NCBI GenBank assembly: GCA_016214955.1
Contig: JACRMN010000010.1
Location: 238,415 to 302,414 of the forward strand
Reading direction: 5' to 3'
Length of the DNA stretch: 64,000 bases
Source: Deltaproteobacteria bacterium
GTDB lineage: Bacteria; Myxococcota; Myxococcia; Myxococcales; Anaeromyxobacteraceae
This document shows positions 19,858-30,419 of this stretch, one piece after another. The position numbers and the translations under genes are program-made. How positions within the stretch are numbered: position 1 is the stretch's first letter; each line of letters starts with the position of its first letter. The notes under the pieces were generated by a model that worked only from the letters and a program-made list of their open reading frames with translations, ran no database searches and had not been told where the DNA came from.

Positions 19858-20984
19858 GCGGCCGGGGTCCGGGTCGAGGCCGGCGTCAGGGGCGCCGCGC
19901 GCGGCACCTCGGCATGGAGCGTGCTCCCCTTGCCGGCCACGCTCTCGGCCCAGAGCCGGCCGCCGTGGGCCTCCACCAGGCTCCTCGAGATGTGCAGCCC
20001 GATCCCCAGCCCCAGGCGCGTCCCTTTGAGCTGGCGGAAGCGGTCGAAGATCCGCCCGAGCTGGTCCGCGGGGATGCCGACACCGTCGTCCCGGACCGTG
20101 AAGTGGATCTCTGCGCCGGAGGCCGCGGCCGCGATCCGCACCTGGCCGCCCTCGGGCGTGAACTTGATGGCGTTGCTCACCAGGTTGGCCAGCACCTGCA
20201 GGATGCGGCCGGCGTCGAGCGATGCCTCGCCCAGGTCGCCCGGGACGTCGGCCTGCAGGGTGATCCGCCTGGCCTCGGCCACCGGGCGGAACGCCGCCGC
20301 CGTCTCCTCCACCAGCCGGGCCACCGCGACCGGCTCCCGGACCACCCGCAGCTTCCCGGCCTCGATGCTGGCCACGTCCAGCAGGTCGTTCAGCACGCGT
20401 TCCATGCGGGCGGCGTAGCGCCCGGCGACGCTGGCGAGCTTGCGGACCTGGGCGCCGGCCGGGCCCTCGGGGGCGGCCTTGTCGAGCAGTCCGGCGGTCA
20501 GCGAGAGCCCGCCCAGCAGCGTGCCCAGGTCGTGGGTGACGTTGGCCATGAACTGGTCGCGCGAGACCACCAGGGTGTCGGCCAGGCCCCGCTCCTCGAC
20601 CAGGTCCTCGTCGGTCCGGCCCCGCTCGGCCGCCAGGAAGGCCTCCATGTAGCGTCTGCGCTCGCCGCGCTCCAGCCGGGTGGCGGTGTCGGCCTCCTCC
20701 CGCGTCTGCTCGACCTCGACGTCCTCCTTGGCGCGCGAGGCCTCGACGGCGCCCTCGTCCTGCGAGGTGCGGGAGACACGTCGATCGATCTCGGAGCGCG
20801 CCGACTGCGTGGCCGTGTCCGTGACCCTCCGGGACTCCTCCACGGCCTTGTCGGTCTTGGCCTCGACGCGCTCCAGGCGAGAGTCGACGGCCGCATCGGC
20901 CCGGTCCCGCTCGACGCGCAGGCTCTCGTCCGTGCTCTCTCTCACAACGTCCGTGCTCTCTCTCACATCGGTGGCCTTGGTCAT
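19854..20984 (-). CDS. Soluble histidine kinase with charged helical N-terminal region
   Basis: A 376-residue kinase with no membrane segment. The first about 145 residues are highly charged, Arg/Glu/Asp/Thr-rich, and probably coiled coil; VRESTD is repeated twice near the start. The H-box is NVTHDLGTLLGG (His-Asp instead of the usual His-Glu), the N-box LQVLANLVSNAIKF is intact, and DDGVGIP and GLGIGLHISR complete the ATP site. ATG 20984 has GGGGAG 5 nt upstream; the upstream open frame looks non-coding. The C-terminal TPASTRTPAA is encoded by a GTCGAG-like hexamer stretch. Input is unknown, possibly cytoplasmic or through partners. Confidence 0.87.
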   Translation of the reverse strand: MTKATDVRESTDVVRESTDESLRVERDRADAAVDSRLERVEAKTDKAVEESRRVTDTATQSARSEIDRRVSRTSQDEGAVEASRAKEDVEVEQTREEADTATRLERGERRRYMEAFLAAERGRTDEDLVEERGLADTLVVSRDQFMANVTHDLGTLLGGLSLTAGLLDKAAPEGPAGAQVRKLASVAGRYAARMERVLNDLLDVASIEAGKLRVVREPVAVARLVEETAAAFRPVAEARRITLQADVPGDLGEASLDAGRILQVLANLVSNAIKFTPEGGQVRIAAAASGAEIHFTVRDDGVGIPADQLGRIFDRFRQLKGTRLGLGIGLHISRSLVEAHGGRLWAESVAGKGSTLHAEVPRAAPLTPASTRTPAA

Positions 20985-21304
20985 CGTGCTCCCCGGTCGC
21001 GGCCCGAGGTCCGCCAGCCCACCCGGAAGTTCGAAGCACGCGGCGTGCCGTCCCCGCCTCCGCTGGAAGCGGCCCAAACCGCGCGGCGTGCCCGGCCATG
21101 GCGGGGGCCCGGCGTCCTCGAACGTTCGCCGAGGTGGGACGAACGGCGGGTTGCCGCGTCGATACCCTCCGCCGGCCCGCTCCTCCTGATGGGCCTTCAC
21201 CTTCCGCTGGATACGCGGCAGGCTGTAGAGTCCCATTCATTCGACTTCAGGTAGAAATAATCGACGAGGACCGGCCGCCGAGGTCTCTCCCGGACTCCCC
21301 ACCC
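20985..21304. other. 320-bp divergent intergenic region
   Basis: No gene seen. Near the kinase side is a sigma-54-like site (21035-21050). Near the right side is the most AT-rich patch around (about 21223-21265), including AATAAT at 21256-21261, which could be a -10 box for the glucoamylase gene. A convincing -35 is missing. Confidence 0.5.
21035..21050 (-). promoter_or_regulatory. Sigma-54 promoter-like site for the soluble histidine kinase
   Basis: Minus-strand CGGCACG-CCGC-GTGCT matches 10 of 12 consensus positions with GG-N10-GC spacing. The predicted start near 21024 gives about 40 nt of leader to ATG 20984. Confidence 0.5.
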
Positions 21305-22684
21305 ATGCCCCCGAACCCCACGCTCGCCCTCCTCCTCGCCCTCGCCGCCTGCCGGCACTCGGCCCCCGCCGACACCCTCCCGCTCTCCTCGCCCGCGCCG
21401 CTCGCCGGACCCCGCCTCACCGACGAGCAGCTGCTCGACGACGTGCAGCGCCGGACCTTCCGCTACTTCTGGGACTTCGCCCACCCGCAGAGCGGCATGG
21501 CGCGCGATCGCAGCAACGTCACGGCCAGGCAAGGCGCCGAGGTCGTCGCCACCGGCGGCTCCGGCTTCGGGGTGATGGCCATCCTGGTCGCGGCGGAGCG
21601 CGGCTTCGTCGCCCGCAGCGAGGCCCTGGAGCGGCTGCAGCGGATCACCACCTTCCTGGCCGGCGGCGAGCGGCACCACGGCGTCTTCCCCCACTGGATG
21701 GACGGCTCCACGGGCAGGACGATCCCCTTCGGCAAGGGCGACGACGGCGGCGACGTGGTGGAGACCGCGTACCTCGTCGCGGGGCTGCTCACCGCCCGCC
21801 AGTACTTCGATCGGCCCGACCCGGGGGAGCAGTCGCTGCGCGCCCGCATCGACGGCCTCTGGCGCGACGTCGACTGGACCTGGCACCTGCGCCCCGGGAC
21901 CGTGGGGCTGATGTGGAACCGGAGCCCCACCAGCGGATTCCTCGTGGACCTCCCGGTCCGCGGCTGGAACGAGGCGCTCATCGCCTACGTGCTGGCCGCC
22001 AGCTCGCCCACGCACCCGATCGATCCCGTCCACTACCACCGGGGCTGGGCCCAGGACGGCGCGCTCCGGAACGGCCAGGAGTACCACGGCATCCGGCTCC
22101 CGCTGGGGCCGGCCTACGGGGGCCCCCTGTTCTTCGAGCACTACAGCTTCCTCGGGCTCGACCCGCGCGGCCTGGTCGACCGCTACGCCGACTACTGGGA
22201 GCAGGCGGTGAACCACACGCTCATCAACCGCGAGCACTGCGTGCGCAACCCGAATGGCTGGAAGGGCTACGGCCCGCACTCCTGGGGCCTCACCGCCAGT
22301 GACGTCCGCGGCGGGTACGTCGGCAACGCCTCTCCCACCGTGGACGGCGGCACCATCGCGCCCACAGCGGCCCTCTCCTCCTTCCCCTTCACGCCCGAGC
22401 ACTCGATGCGGGCGCTGCGCCACTTCCACGACGACCTGGGCGGCGCGCTCCTGGCCGAGTGGGGCTTCCGCGACGCCTTCAACGAGACCGAGGGCTGGGT
22501 GACCGACTCCGCCCTGGCCATCGACCAGGGGCCCATCATCGTGATGATCGAGAACCACCGCACCGGGCTCCTCTGGCGGCTCTTCATGAGCTGCCCGGAG
22601 GTCCGCGAGGGGCTGCGCCGCCTCGGCTTCACGAGCCCGCACCTCCGCGGGTCGCCGCCGCCGGACCGCCCCACGGGCGGCTGA
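21305..22684 (+). CDS. Glucoamylase-family (PF10091-like) lipoprotein
   Basis: Predicted exported lipoprotein of 459 residues with lipobox LAAC (Cys16). The body matches the glycoamylase/DUF-type GH family: DDVQRRTFRYFWDFAHPQSGMARDRS near the start, TGGSGFGVMAILVAAERGF, HGVFPHWMDGSTGRTIPF, then GDVVETAYLVAGLL, GWNEALIAYVLAASSPTHPID and ENHRTGLLWRLFMSCPEV at the end. Members act on beta-glucans or related glycans; the substrate here is unknown. The start ATG at 21305 gives the signal peptide; its ribosome site is weak. The gene is followed by a GTCGGG hexamer tract. Confidence 0.87.
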   Translation: MPPNPTLALLLALAACRHSAPADTLPLSSPAPLAGPRLTDEQLLDDVQRRTFRYFWDFAHPQSGMARDRSNVTARQGAEVVATGGSGFGVMAILVAAERGFVARSEALERLQRITTFLAGGERHHGVFPHWMDGSTGRTIPFGKGDDGGDVVETAYLVAGLLTARQYFDRPDPGEQSLRARIDGLWRDVDWTWHLRPGTVGLMWNRSPTSGFLVDLPVRGWNEALIAYVLAASSPTHPIDPVHYHRGWAQDGALRNGQEYHGIRLPLGPAYGGPLFFEHYSFLGLDPRGLVDRYADYWEQAVNHTLINREHCVRNPNGWKGYGPHSWGLTASDVRGGYVGNASPTVDGGTIAPTAALSSFPFTPEHSMRALRHFHDDLGGALLAEWGFRDAFNETEGWVTDSALAIDQGPIIVMIENHRTGLLWRLFMSCPEVREGLRRLGFTSPHLRGSPPPDRPTGG

Positions 22685-22696
22685 CGCCCTCCCCTC

Positions 22697-22743
22697 GGGG
22701 TCGAGGTCGGGGTCGCGGTCGGGGTCGGGGTCGGGGCCACGGT
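22697..22743. repeat. GTCGGG/GTCGAG hexamer tract
   Basis: About eight near-tandem hexamers of the type GGTCGN (GTCGAG, GTCGGG, GTCGCG) in the gap after the glucoamylase-family gene. Related tracts occur at about 8431-8475, 16838-16861, 24370-24391, 47144-47262 and 59473-59510. Confidence 0.8.
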
Positions 22744-22804
22744 CGTCCCCTCGGTCTCCCGGTGCGGCTTGAAGCTTCCGCTCGGCGGGTCGAGGATCCG
22801 CCGC

Positions 22805-24355
22805 ATGACCGTCGCCAGACTGATCTCCGCCGCCCTGCTGGTCACCGCCATCGACACGGCGCACGCCGTCGAGACCGAGAGCGGTCGGATCGAGGGCGTC
22901 CGCGAACCAGGGGTCACCGTCTACAAGGCCGTTCCCTTTGCGGCGCCGCCCACCGGTGAGCTGCGCTGGCGTCCGCCACGGCCTGTCGAGCCGTGGACCG
23001 GCACCCGCCCCGCCAGCCACTTCGCCCCGGCCTGCGCACAGACGGGCGTCTCCATGCCCGGAGAGACGCCACCCGAGACCAGCGAGGACTGCCTCTATCT
23101 CAACATCTGGGCCCCGGCCGACGCGCCCTCGCGCGCCCCCGTCCTGGTCTGGATTCACGGCGGCGGCTTCGCCAACGGCTCGGCCGCCATGCCGCTCTAC
23201 TGGGGCGACCGCCTCGCCAGGCGCGGCATCGTCGTCGTCACCGTCGCCTATCGCGTCGGCGCGCTGGGATTCCTCCCCCACCCGGAGCTGACCCGCGAGT
23301 CGCCCGGCCGCGGCTCCGGCAACTACGGCCTCATGGACCAGATCGCGGCCCTCGAGTGGGTGAAGCGGAACATCGCGGCCTTCGGCGGCGACCCCGCGCG
23401 CGTCACCATCGCGGGCCAGTCCGCAGGCGCGATGTCGGTCAGCATCCTCATGGCCTCGCCGCGCGCGAAGGGCCTGTTCCACGGCGCCATCGGTCAGAGC
23501 GGCGGCTTCTTCGAACCCGTCCAGATCGCGCCCAGCCATCTTCTCGCCAGCGCCGAGCGCGACGGCGAGGCCTTCGCGAGGTCCGTGGGCGCGCCATCGC
23601 TCGCGGCCCTGCGCGGCCTTCCGGTCGAGGCGATCCTGAAGGGCAACCTGCCCTCCGGCGCTCACCCCGTCATCGAGCCCAACGTCCTTCCCGCCCCGCC
23701 CTTCGACGCCTTCGCAAGGGGCGCACATTCCGACGTGCCCGTCCTGATCGGCGTGAACGCGCAAGAGGCCCGCGCGCTCACCGACGTCCGCGACGTCACC
23801 GCCGCCCGCTTCGCGGCCGGCATCGAGAAGCGCTGGGGCCGGCTTCCGCCGCCGCTCGTCGCCGCCTATCCCTTCGAGACCGACGAGGAAGCCAGGCAGG
23901 CCCGCATCGCCTTCGAGACCGACCTGCGCTTCGGCTGGGACATGTGGGCCTGGGCGCGCCTGCAGCGTGCCACCGGCAAGGCGCCCGTCTTCGCCTACCG
24001 CTTCGAGCGCACGCCGCCGTTCCCGCCAGGCGGCCCGCATGCCGGATGGGGCGCCGGCCACTTCGCCGAGCTCTGGTACGTGTTCGACCACCTGGGCCAG
24101 GAGCCCTGGGCGTGGACCGACGGCGACCGCACGCTCGCCGGCGCCATGGCCGCCTACTGGACGAACTTCGTCAAGACCGGCGACCCGAACGCGGGCGGCC
24201 TCCCCGCCTGGCCTCGATTCACCTCCGACACCGGCCCACTCCTGGTGCTCGACACGCAGATCGCGCCGGGCCAGGTCGCGCGCCTTTCGAGCCTGCGCGT
24301 CTTCGACGACGTGTACGCGCAGCTCCGCGGTGCGCCTTTCCCGGCAAGGCGCTGA
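22805..24355 (+). CDS. Type-B carboxylesterase, exported
   Basis: A 516-residue serine esterase with an N-terminal signal peptide (about 21 residues, ending AHA). Family landmarks are EDCLYLNIW near 95, the oxyanion motif WIHGGGF near 117-122, and the nucleophile elbow GQSAGA with Ser206. A later acid lies in the GVNAQEAR region, and the histidine is in GAGHFAELWYVF. The ATG 22805 starts a clean signal peptide; the open frame begins slightly earlier. By eye it uses more TTC-CTT, TAT and TCG-type codons than neighbouring genes, weakly hinting at different ancestry. Substrate unknown. Confidence 0.9.
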   Translation: MTVARLISAALLVTAIDTAHAVETESGRIEGVREPGVTVYKAVPFAAPPTGELRWRPPRPVEPWTGTRPASHFAPACAQTGVSMPGETPPETSEDCLYLNIWAPADAPSRAPVLVWIHGGGFANGSAAMPLYWGDRLARRGIVVVTVAYRVGALGFLPHPELTRESPGRGSGNYGLMDQIAALEWVKRNIAAFGGDPARVTIAGQSAGAMSVSILMASPRAKGLFHGAIGQSGGFFEPVQIAPSHLLASAERDGEAFARSVGAPSLAALRGLPVEAILKGNLPSGAHPVIEPNVLPAPPFDAFARGAHSDVPVLIGVNAQEARALTDVRDVTAARFAAGIEKRWGRLPPPLVAAYPFETDEEARQARIAFETDLRFGWDMWAWARLQRATGKAPVFAYRFERTPPFPPGGPHAGWGAGHFAELWYVFDHLGQEPWAWTDGDRTLAGAMAAYWTNFVKTGDPNAGGLPAWPRFTSDTGPLLVLDTQIAPGQVARLSSLRVFDDVYAQLRGAPFPARR

Positions 24356-24369
24356 GCGAGTCCGGGCTC

Positions 24370-24391
24370 GAGGGTCGCGGTCGGGGTCGGA
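24370..24391. repeat. Short GTCGGG hexamer tract
   Basis: Three to four near-tandem GGTCGN hexamers in the 108-bp gap between the convergent esterase and kelch genes, related to the longer tract at 22697-22743. Confidence 0.55.
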
Positions 24392-24463
24392 GCCATGCCG
24401 CTCCGGGTTAGAAGGGCCGCATGACGCGGGGTACCGAAACGATCCCCGGGCCCAACGGGAGCG

Positions 24464-25702
24464 TCACGGCCCCTCGCGGTAGAGCTCCGCCGACCTCACC
24501 GAGGTCCGGAAGCCGCCGTCGTCGAGGAGGCCGCCGGCGACCAGCACGACGCCGTTCCCGAGCACGAGCGCCTGCACCCCGCCGCCGTGATGGTGGGGCA
24601 TCGCCTCCGACTCCGTCCACGTGCCGGTGGCCGGGTCGAAGCGCTCGGCGCTGATCCCCTGCTCCGTGCCGTCCTCGAACCCGGCCACCAGCAGCACCCG
24701 GCCGGACGGGAGGAGCGTCGTGGCCTGCATGCCTCGGGCATGCGACATTCGCGGAAGCCCGCGCCACGCATCGGCCACTGGATCATAGAGGCTTGCACGG
24801 TCGGTGGCCGAGACGCCGAACTGCCCAGGGTCCACGCCTCCCGCGACGAGCACCCGGCCGTCGCGCAGCCGGATGGCCTGGTTCCAGGCGAGCCGGAACC
24901 CGGGGCTCGCCGCGGGGCGCCAGGTCCCGGTCACCGGATCGTACAGCTCGGCCGAGCCCCCGGCCTCCGACTCGTCCCAGGTGGTGAGGCCCCCGACCAC
25001 CAGCACCTCACCCGAGTCGAGGAGCGCGCAGGCGGGGTGGGCGCGCCCCGTGGCCATGGGCCCCGTCGGCTCGAAGCGGTCCGTCTCGGGGTCGTAGAGC
25101 TCGGCGCTCCGGAGCGTCGGTCCGACCACCTGAATGCCGCCGAGGACGAGGACCTTCCCGCTCGTCAGGAGCAGCCCGGGATAGAGGTGCGGTGTCGCCA
25201 TGGAGCCCCTGGTCGGGGTCCACGTCCCGGTGGCCGGGTCGTAGAGCTCCGCGCTGTCGAGGAAGAGGTAGCAGGGGACTGGTGGATCTCCGTAGACGAG
25301 GCAGCCCGGCGTACCGTGGGGCACCGTGTCCGCGCCTCCGAACACCAGCACCTTCCCGCCCGGAAGCAGGACGGCCCCGTGGCCATAGCGGCCGCGCGAC
25401 ATGGAGCCGGTCGGCGTCCAGATCCCCGTGACCGGGTCGTACAGCTCGGCCGTGGCGAGCGCCTCCGTGGTCCACTGCGGGGCCGAGCCGGCAGGGAAGG
25501 TCACCGCGTCGTGGCGCCCGCCGGCCACGAGGACGAGGCCGCTCGGGAGCTGCGTCATCGAGAAGATTGCCCGCGAGGCCCCCATCGGCGCGGTGCCGCT
25601 CCAGCTCGAGCGAGGAGGCGGTTCGTCGCTGCAGGCGCCAGCGGCCAGTCCGGCCAGCGCGACCACCAGGGGCGGGAGCGGCAGCGAGCTCTTGCTCTTC
25701 AC
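24464..25702 (-). CDS. Kelch-repeat lipoprotein
   Basis: A 412-residue predicted exported lipoprotein with a signal peptide ending in LAAGAC (Cys25). The rest is a kelch-type beta-propeller. The blade pattern [S]AELYDPxTGTWxPTGSM followed by a GxVLVxGG strand recurs six times, and the protein ends in a seventh partial SAELY that may close the ring. The GTG at 25702 has GGGAGGT 5 nt upstream; the open frame beyond it looks non-coding. Kelch propellers usually bind proteins or glycans; no catalytic residues are evident. It may act at the cell surface. Confidence 0.87.
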   Translation of the reverse strand: MKSKSSLPLPPLVVALAGLAAGACSDEPPPRSSWSGTAPMGASRAIFSMTQLPSGLVLVAGGRHDAVTFPAGSAPQWTTEALATAELYDPVTGIWTPTGSMSRGRYGHGAVLLPGGKVLVFGGADTVPHGTPGCLVYGDPPVPCYLFLDSAELYDPATGTWTPTRGSMATPHLYPGLLLTSGKVLVLGGIQVVGPTLRSAELYDPETDRFEPTGPMATGRAHPACALLDSGEVLVVGGLTTWDESEAGGSAELYDPVTGTWRPAASPGFRLAWNQAIRLRDGRVLVAGGVDPGQFGVSATDRASLYDPVADAWRGLPRMSHARGMQATTLLPSGRVLLVAGFEDGTEQGISAERFDPATGTWTESEAMPHHHGGGVQALVLGNGVVLVAGGLLDDGGFRTSVRSAELYREGP

Positions 25703-25844
25703 GGAGACCTCCCGTGACGGGTTCCCGAGGGGAAGGCGGGGACCTGCGTGCCGCGGCGCACCTTGCTTCGTCCGTCCAGCGTCCGACAATGAAGCCCAGC
25801 CGTCGAGAGGGGAACGCTCGTCCAAGCTACTTTCGGAGGCACCC

Positions 25845-26255
25845 ATGCGGCACCTCGCGCTCGCCGTCGCCCTCGCAGGCTGCGCCCCGTCGAGCCAGTG
25901 GTCGCAGGCGGTCGTCGACCTGCCCCTCCACGCGAGCGAGGTCATCGACGCCGTTGCGGCCATGCCGGAGTGCGAGGCGGTCCGCCGCGGCGGCGTCATC
26001 CGCTGGCGCGCCTTCCTGACCTGCGGCTCACCTCTCCCCGCCAACGGCTGCGCCTATCCGTTCGAGCGCCCGCCCCGCGTGGAGGTCGTATACGAGCCCT
26101 CGGCGCTGGGCGTCGAGGGCCGGCCCTCCAGGCTCGCACACGAGCTGTGCCACGTCTGCGGCTACCTCATCGAGGCCGAGGCCGACGCCTGCGCGTTCCG
26201 GGCCACGAACGCCGCCAGGGCCGCGGCGGGGCTGGCGCCCATCCCGGGCCCGTGA
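25845..26255 (+). CDS. Small lipoprotein with an HExxH motif (putative metalloprotease-like)
   Basis: A 136-residue predicted lipoprotein (MRHLALAVALAGC, Cys13). Near residue 100 it has RLAHELCHVCGYLIEAEADACAF. HELCH is an HExxH zinc-protease-type motif, and a downstream Glu (EAEAD) could be a third ligand. Four other Cys residues may form disulfides. I do not recognise the family. ATG 25845 is preceded by GGAGG at good spacing. It is divergent from the kelch gene, about 140 bp away. Confidence 0.72.
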   Translation: MRHLALAVALAGCAPSSQWSQAVVDLPLHASEVIDAVAAMPECEAVRRGGVIRWRAFLTCGSPLPANGCAYPFERPPRVEVVYEPSALGVEGRPSRLAHELCHVCGYLIEAEADACAFRATNAARAAAGLAPIPGP

Positions 26256-26389
26256 ATCGCGCGGCTGGAGCACCGCGCCGGCGAGGAGCACGGCCTGCGT
26301 CGAATGTCCCGGCAGGTGGAGCCGACGTGCTCGCCGGAGGCGCCGCGCCGCGCCCGCCGTCGCAACCCAGTGCTACCTTCGCCTCTCCC

Positions 26390-27853
26390 GTGCCCTCCTT
26401 CCCTCCCCTCCGCCTCCGCGAGGCGAACGAAGCGCCCAACGATCTCAAGGGCCGCTACGTCCTCTACTGGATGATCTCGGCGCGGCGCGCCTCCTGGAGC
26501 TTCGCCCTCGACCGCGCCGTCACCCTGTGCCGCGAGCTCGGCAAGCCGCTGCTGGTGCTGGAGCCGCTGCGGGCGGGCTACCCGTGGGCGAGCGACCGCC
26601 TCCACGCCTTCGTGCTCCAGGGCATGGCCGACAACGCCGCCGCCTTCGCCGCCGCCGGCGTCACCTACCTGCCCTACGTCGAGCCCCGACCCGGCGCCGG
26701 CCGGGGCCTCCTGGAGGCGCTGGCCGACCGCGCCTGCGCCGTGGTCACCGACTCCTTCCCCGCCTCCTTCCTCCCCCGCATGGTGGCGGCGGCCGCTGGC
26801 CGCCTGAGGGTCCGGCTGGAGGTGGTGGACGGCAACGGCCTGTTGCCCATCGAGGCCGTCCCCCGCGCCCCGCTCACCGCGCACGCCTTCCGGCGGGCGC
26901 TGCAGCGGCTCCTCCCGGCCCACCTCGGCGCCTTCCCCTCGGCCCGCCCGCTCCAGGCCGCCGGCCTCCGCGGCGCCCGCCTGCCGCCCGGCGTGGCGCG
27001 CCGCTGGCCGCGCGCCCCGGCCGCGCTGCTCCGGGCCGAGCCCGCGGCCCTGGCCCGCCTCCCCATCGACCACGCCGTCCCGCCCGCCCCGCGCACCGGC
27101 GGCACCACCGCCGCCCGCGCCGCGCTCCGCGCCTTCGTGCGCCGCGGCCTCGCCCGCTACGCCGACGACCGCAGCCACCCGGACCTCGACGCCACCAGCG
27201 GCCTCTCGCCCTGGCTCCACTTCGGCCACCTCTCGGCGCACGAGGTCTTCCGCTCCGTGGCTCGCGCCGAGGGCTGGACCCCCGCCTCGCTGGGGAGCCG
27301 GCGCGACGGCGGCCGCGAGGGCTGGTGGGGCATGTCTCCGGCGGCCGAGGCCTTCCTCGATCAGCTCGTCACCTGGCGCGAGCTGGCCTTCGGCTTCTCG
27401 GCGCACCGGGATGACGCCGGGAGCTACGACGGCCTGCCGCCCTGGGCCCGCGCCACGCTGGAGCGCCACGCTGCCGACCCCCGCCCCTGGCGCTATGGCC
27501 TCGCGGAGCTGGAGGTGGCCGCCACCCACGACCCGCTCTGGAACGCCGCCCAGCGCCAGCTCCGCGCCGAGGGGCGCATCCACAACCAGCTGCGCATGCT
27601 CTGGGGCAAGAAGATCCTGGAGTGGTCGCCGGGGCCGCGCGCCGCCTGGGAGGCGCTGGTGGCGCTCAACGATCGCTGGGCCCTCGACGGCCGCGACCCC
27701 TGCTCCTACGCCGGCCTGGGCTGGTGCCTGGGGCGCTTCGACAGGCCCTGGGGGCCGGAGCGGCCCATCTTCGGCACGGTGCGCTACATGAGCAGCGACG
27801 CCGCCCGGCGGAAGCTGAAGCTGAAGGCCTACCTGGCACGCCACGCAGGCTAG
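26390..27853 (+). CDS. Class II-type deoxyribodipyrimidine photolyase
   Basis: FAD flavoprotein expected to repair cyclobutane pyrimidine dimers with light. The N-terminal alpha/beta domain begins near VLYWMISARRASWSFALDRA, as in class II photolyases. The FAD-binding half has GLSPWLHFGHLSAHEVF near 275, IHNQLRMLWGKKILEWS near 395, NDRWALDGRDPCSYAGLGWCLG near 428 and the class II hallmark DRPWGPERPIFGTVRYMS near 453. It has 487 residues from the GTG at 26390, chosen because the photolyase domain begins about 15 residues later and the further upstream frame looks random. It stands alone in a run of unrelated genes. Confidence 0.88.
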   Translation: MPSFPPLRLREANEAPNDLKGRYVLYWMISARRASWSFALDRAVTLCRELGKPLLVLEPLRAGYPWASDRLHAFVLQGMADNAAAFAAAGVTYLPYVEPRPGAGRGLLEALADRACAVVTDSFPASFLPRMVAAAAGRLRVRLEVVDGNGLLPIEAVPRAPLTAHAFRRALQRLLPAHLGAFPSARPLQAAGLRGARLPPGVARRWPRAPAALLRAEPAALARLPIDHAVPPAPRTGGTTAARAALRAFVRRGLARYADDRSHPDLDATSGLSPWLHFGHLSAHEVFRSVARAEGWTPASLGSRRDGGREGWWGMSPAAEAFLDQLVTWRELAFGFSAHRDDAGSYDGLPPWARATLERHAADPRPWRYGLAELEVAATHDPLWNAAQRQLRAEGRIHNQLRMLWGKKILEWSPGPRAAWEALVALNDRWALDGRDPCSYAGLGWCLGRFDRPWGPERPIFGTVRYMSSDAARRKLKLKAYLARHAG

Positions 27854-27906
27854 GCATGCCGGCCGCGCCCCGGCAGGCACCCGGCGCCGGGCTTCGAGGA
27901 CGGCGA

Positions 27907-28878
27907 CTACGGGTGGTTGCGGAGCATGAGCTCCCGGGGGTGCGGCTCGAGGTAGGTCTGGCCGGCGAGCCAGGTGACGCCCAGCCGCCGCACGTGGTGG
28001 CGCACCAGGGTGACGGGCACCACCAGCGGGAGGAGGCCGCGCCGGTAGTCGGCGATGGCGGCGTGCAGCTCGCCGCGGTCGCCCTCGTCGAGGTCGCGCT
28101 TCACGAAGCCGGCCATGTGGGTGAGCACGTTGGCGTTCTTCCCGCGGGTGGCCGGCTTCGCCAGCGCAGCCATGAAGCGGGCCGGGTACTCGGCCCGCAG
28201 GCGGGCGCGGGGCAAGGCCTTGGCGCCGGCCACCATCCGCCCCAGCGCGCGGTAGCCCTCCGGGTCGTGGGCCAGCAGGAGGTACTTCTCGGCGGTGTGG
28301 AATCGCACCAGGTCGCCGGTGGCAAGCTTGCCGGCCAGGAGGTCGCGCAGCCGGCGGTAGGCGAAGACCCGCTCCACGAAGCTCTCGCGCAGCCCGAGGT
28401 CGTGCAGCCGCCCCTCCTCCTCCACCGGCAGCTCCGGCCAGCGGGCCCGGAGCGCCTCGGCGAAGACACCGGTGCCGGTGCGGGCCGCGGGCACGCCGGG
28501 CCGGCCGGGCCACACCTTGACCCGCTCCATCCCGCAGCTGGGCGAGTCCTTCTTGAGGACGAAGCCGCAGAGGTCCTCCTCCTCCAGCGCCCGCAGCCGC
28601 GCCTCGGCCCAGCGCCGCATGGCGGCGGTGTGGTCGGTACCCCCCTTCGGCTCGACGAGCCGCACCTCGCCGCCCATGCGCACCAGCCGGATGGACGGGC
28701 GCGGCGTGCCCATGCCCACCTCCACCTCCGGGCACACCGGCACGAAGCGGACGAAGCGGGCCAGCAGGTCGGCGGCGAAGTCGTCGCGCTTGTGACCGCC
28801 GTCGTAGCGCACGGCGTTGCCGAGGAGGCAGGAGGAGATGCCGACGCGGATGCGCGGCTCGTCGCCGGAGGTGGACAG
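27907..28878 (-). CDS. DUF523-DUF1722 (YbgA-like) protein, probable CTG start
   Basis: DUF523 (N-terminal, about 160 residues) fused to DUF1722 (C-terminal), a common bacterial arrangement of unknown function. DUF523 is seen in SSCLLGNAVRYDGGHK, VPVCPEVEVGMGTPRPSIRL and KKDSPSCGMERVKV; DUF1722 in HTAEKYLLLAHDPEGYRALG and WLAGQTYLEPHP. The first usual start is GTG 28812, which would cut off the conserved SSCLLG motif. Upstream in frame, only CTG at 28878 precedes the TAG of the ATPase gene. CTG gives STSGDEPRIRVGISSCLLG, a natural N-terminus, so I extend to it (323 residues). The ribosome site is weak; coupling to the upstream gene is likely. Confidence 0.82.
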   Translation of the reverse strand: MSTSGDEPRIRVGISSCLLGNAVRYDGGHKRDDFAADLLARFVRFVPVCPEVEVGMGTPRPSIRLVRMGGEVRLVEPKGGTDHTAAMRRWAEARLRALEEEDLCGFVLKKDSPSCGMERVKVWPGRPGVPAARTGTGVFAEALRARWPELPVEEEGRLHDLGLRESFVERVFAYRRLRDLLAGKLATGDLVRFHTAEKYLLLAHDPEGYRALGRMVAGAKALPRARLRAEYPARFMAALAKPATRGKNANVLTHMAGFVKRDLDEGDRGELHAAIADYRRGLLPLVVPVTLVRHHVRRLGVTWLAGQTYLEPHPRELMLRNHP

Positions 28879-28887
28879 GGGCGGCCC

Positions 28888-30366
<1,479 letters not shown>

Positions 30367-30419
30367 GTGCCACGCGCGCGCGCCGCCGTCAACGGGCTGG
30401 CCCCGTCCGAGCGCCGGGC

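Noticed and set aside
21233..21261. A sigma-70 promoter for the glucoamylase-family gene
   Set aside because: AATAAT resembles a -10, but no reasonable -35 lies at 16-18 bp; kept only as a note on the intergenic region.
22697..22743. Hexamer tract as a CRISPR or gene
   Set aside because: Simple-sequence repetition of GGTCGN units without distinct spacers.
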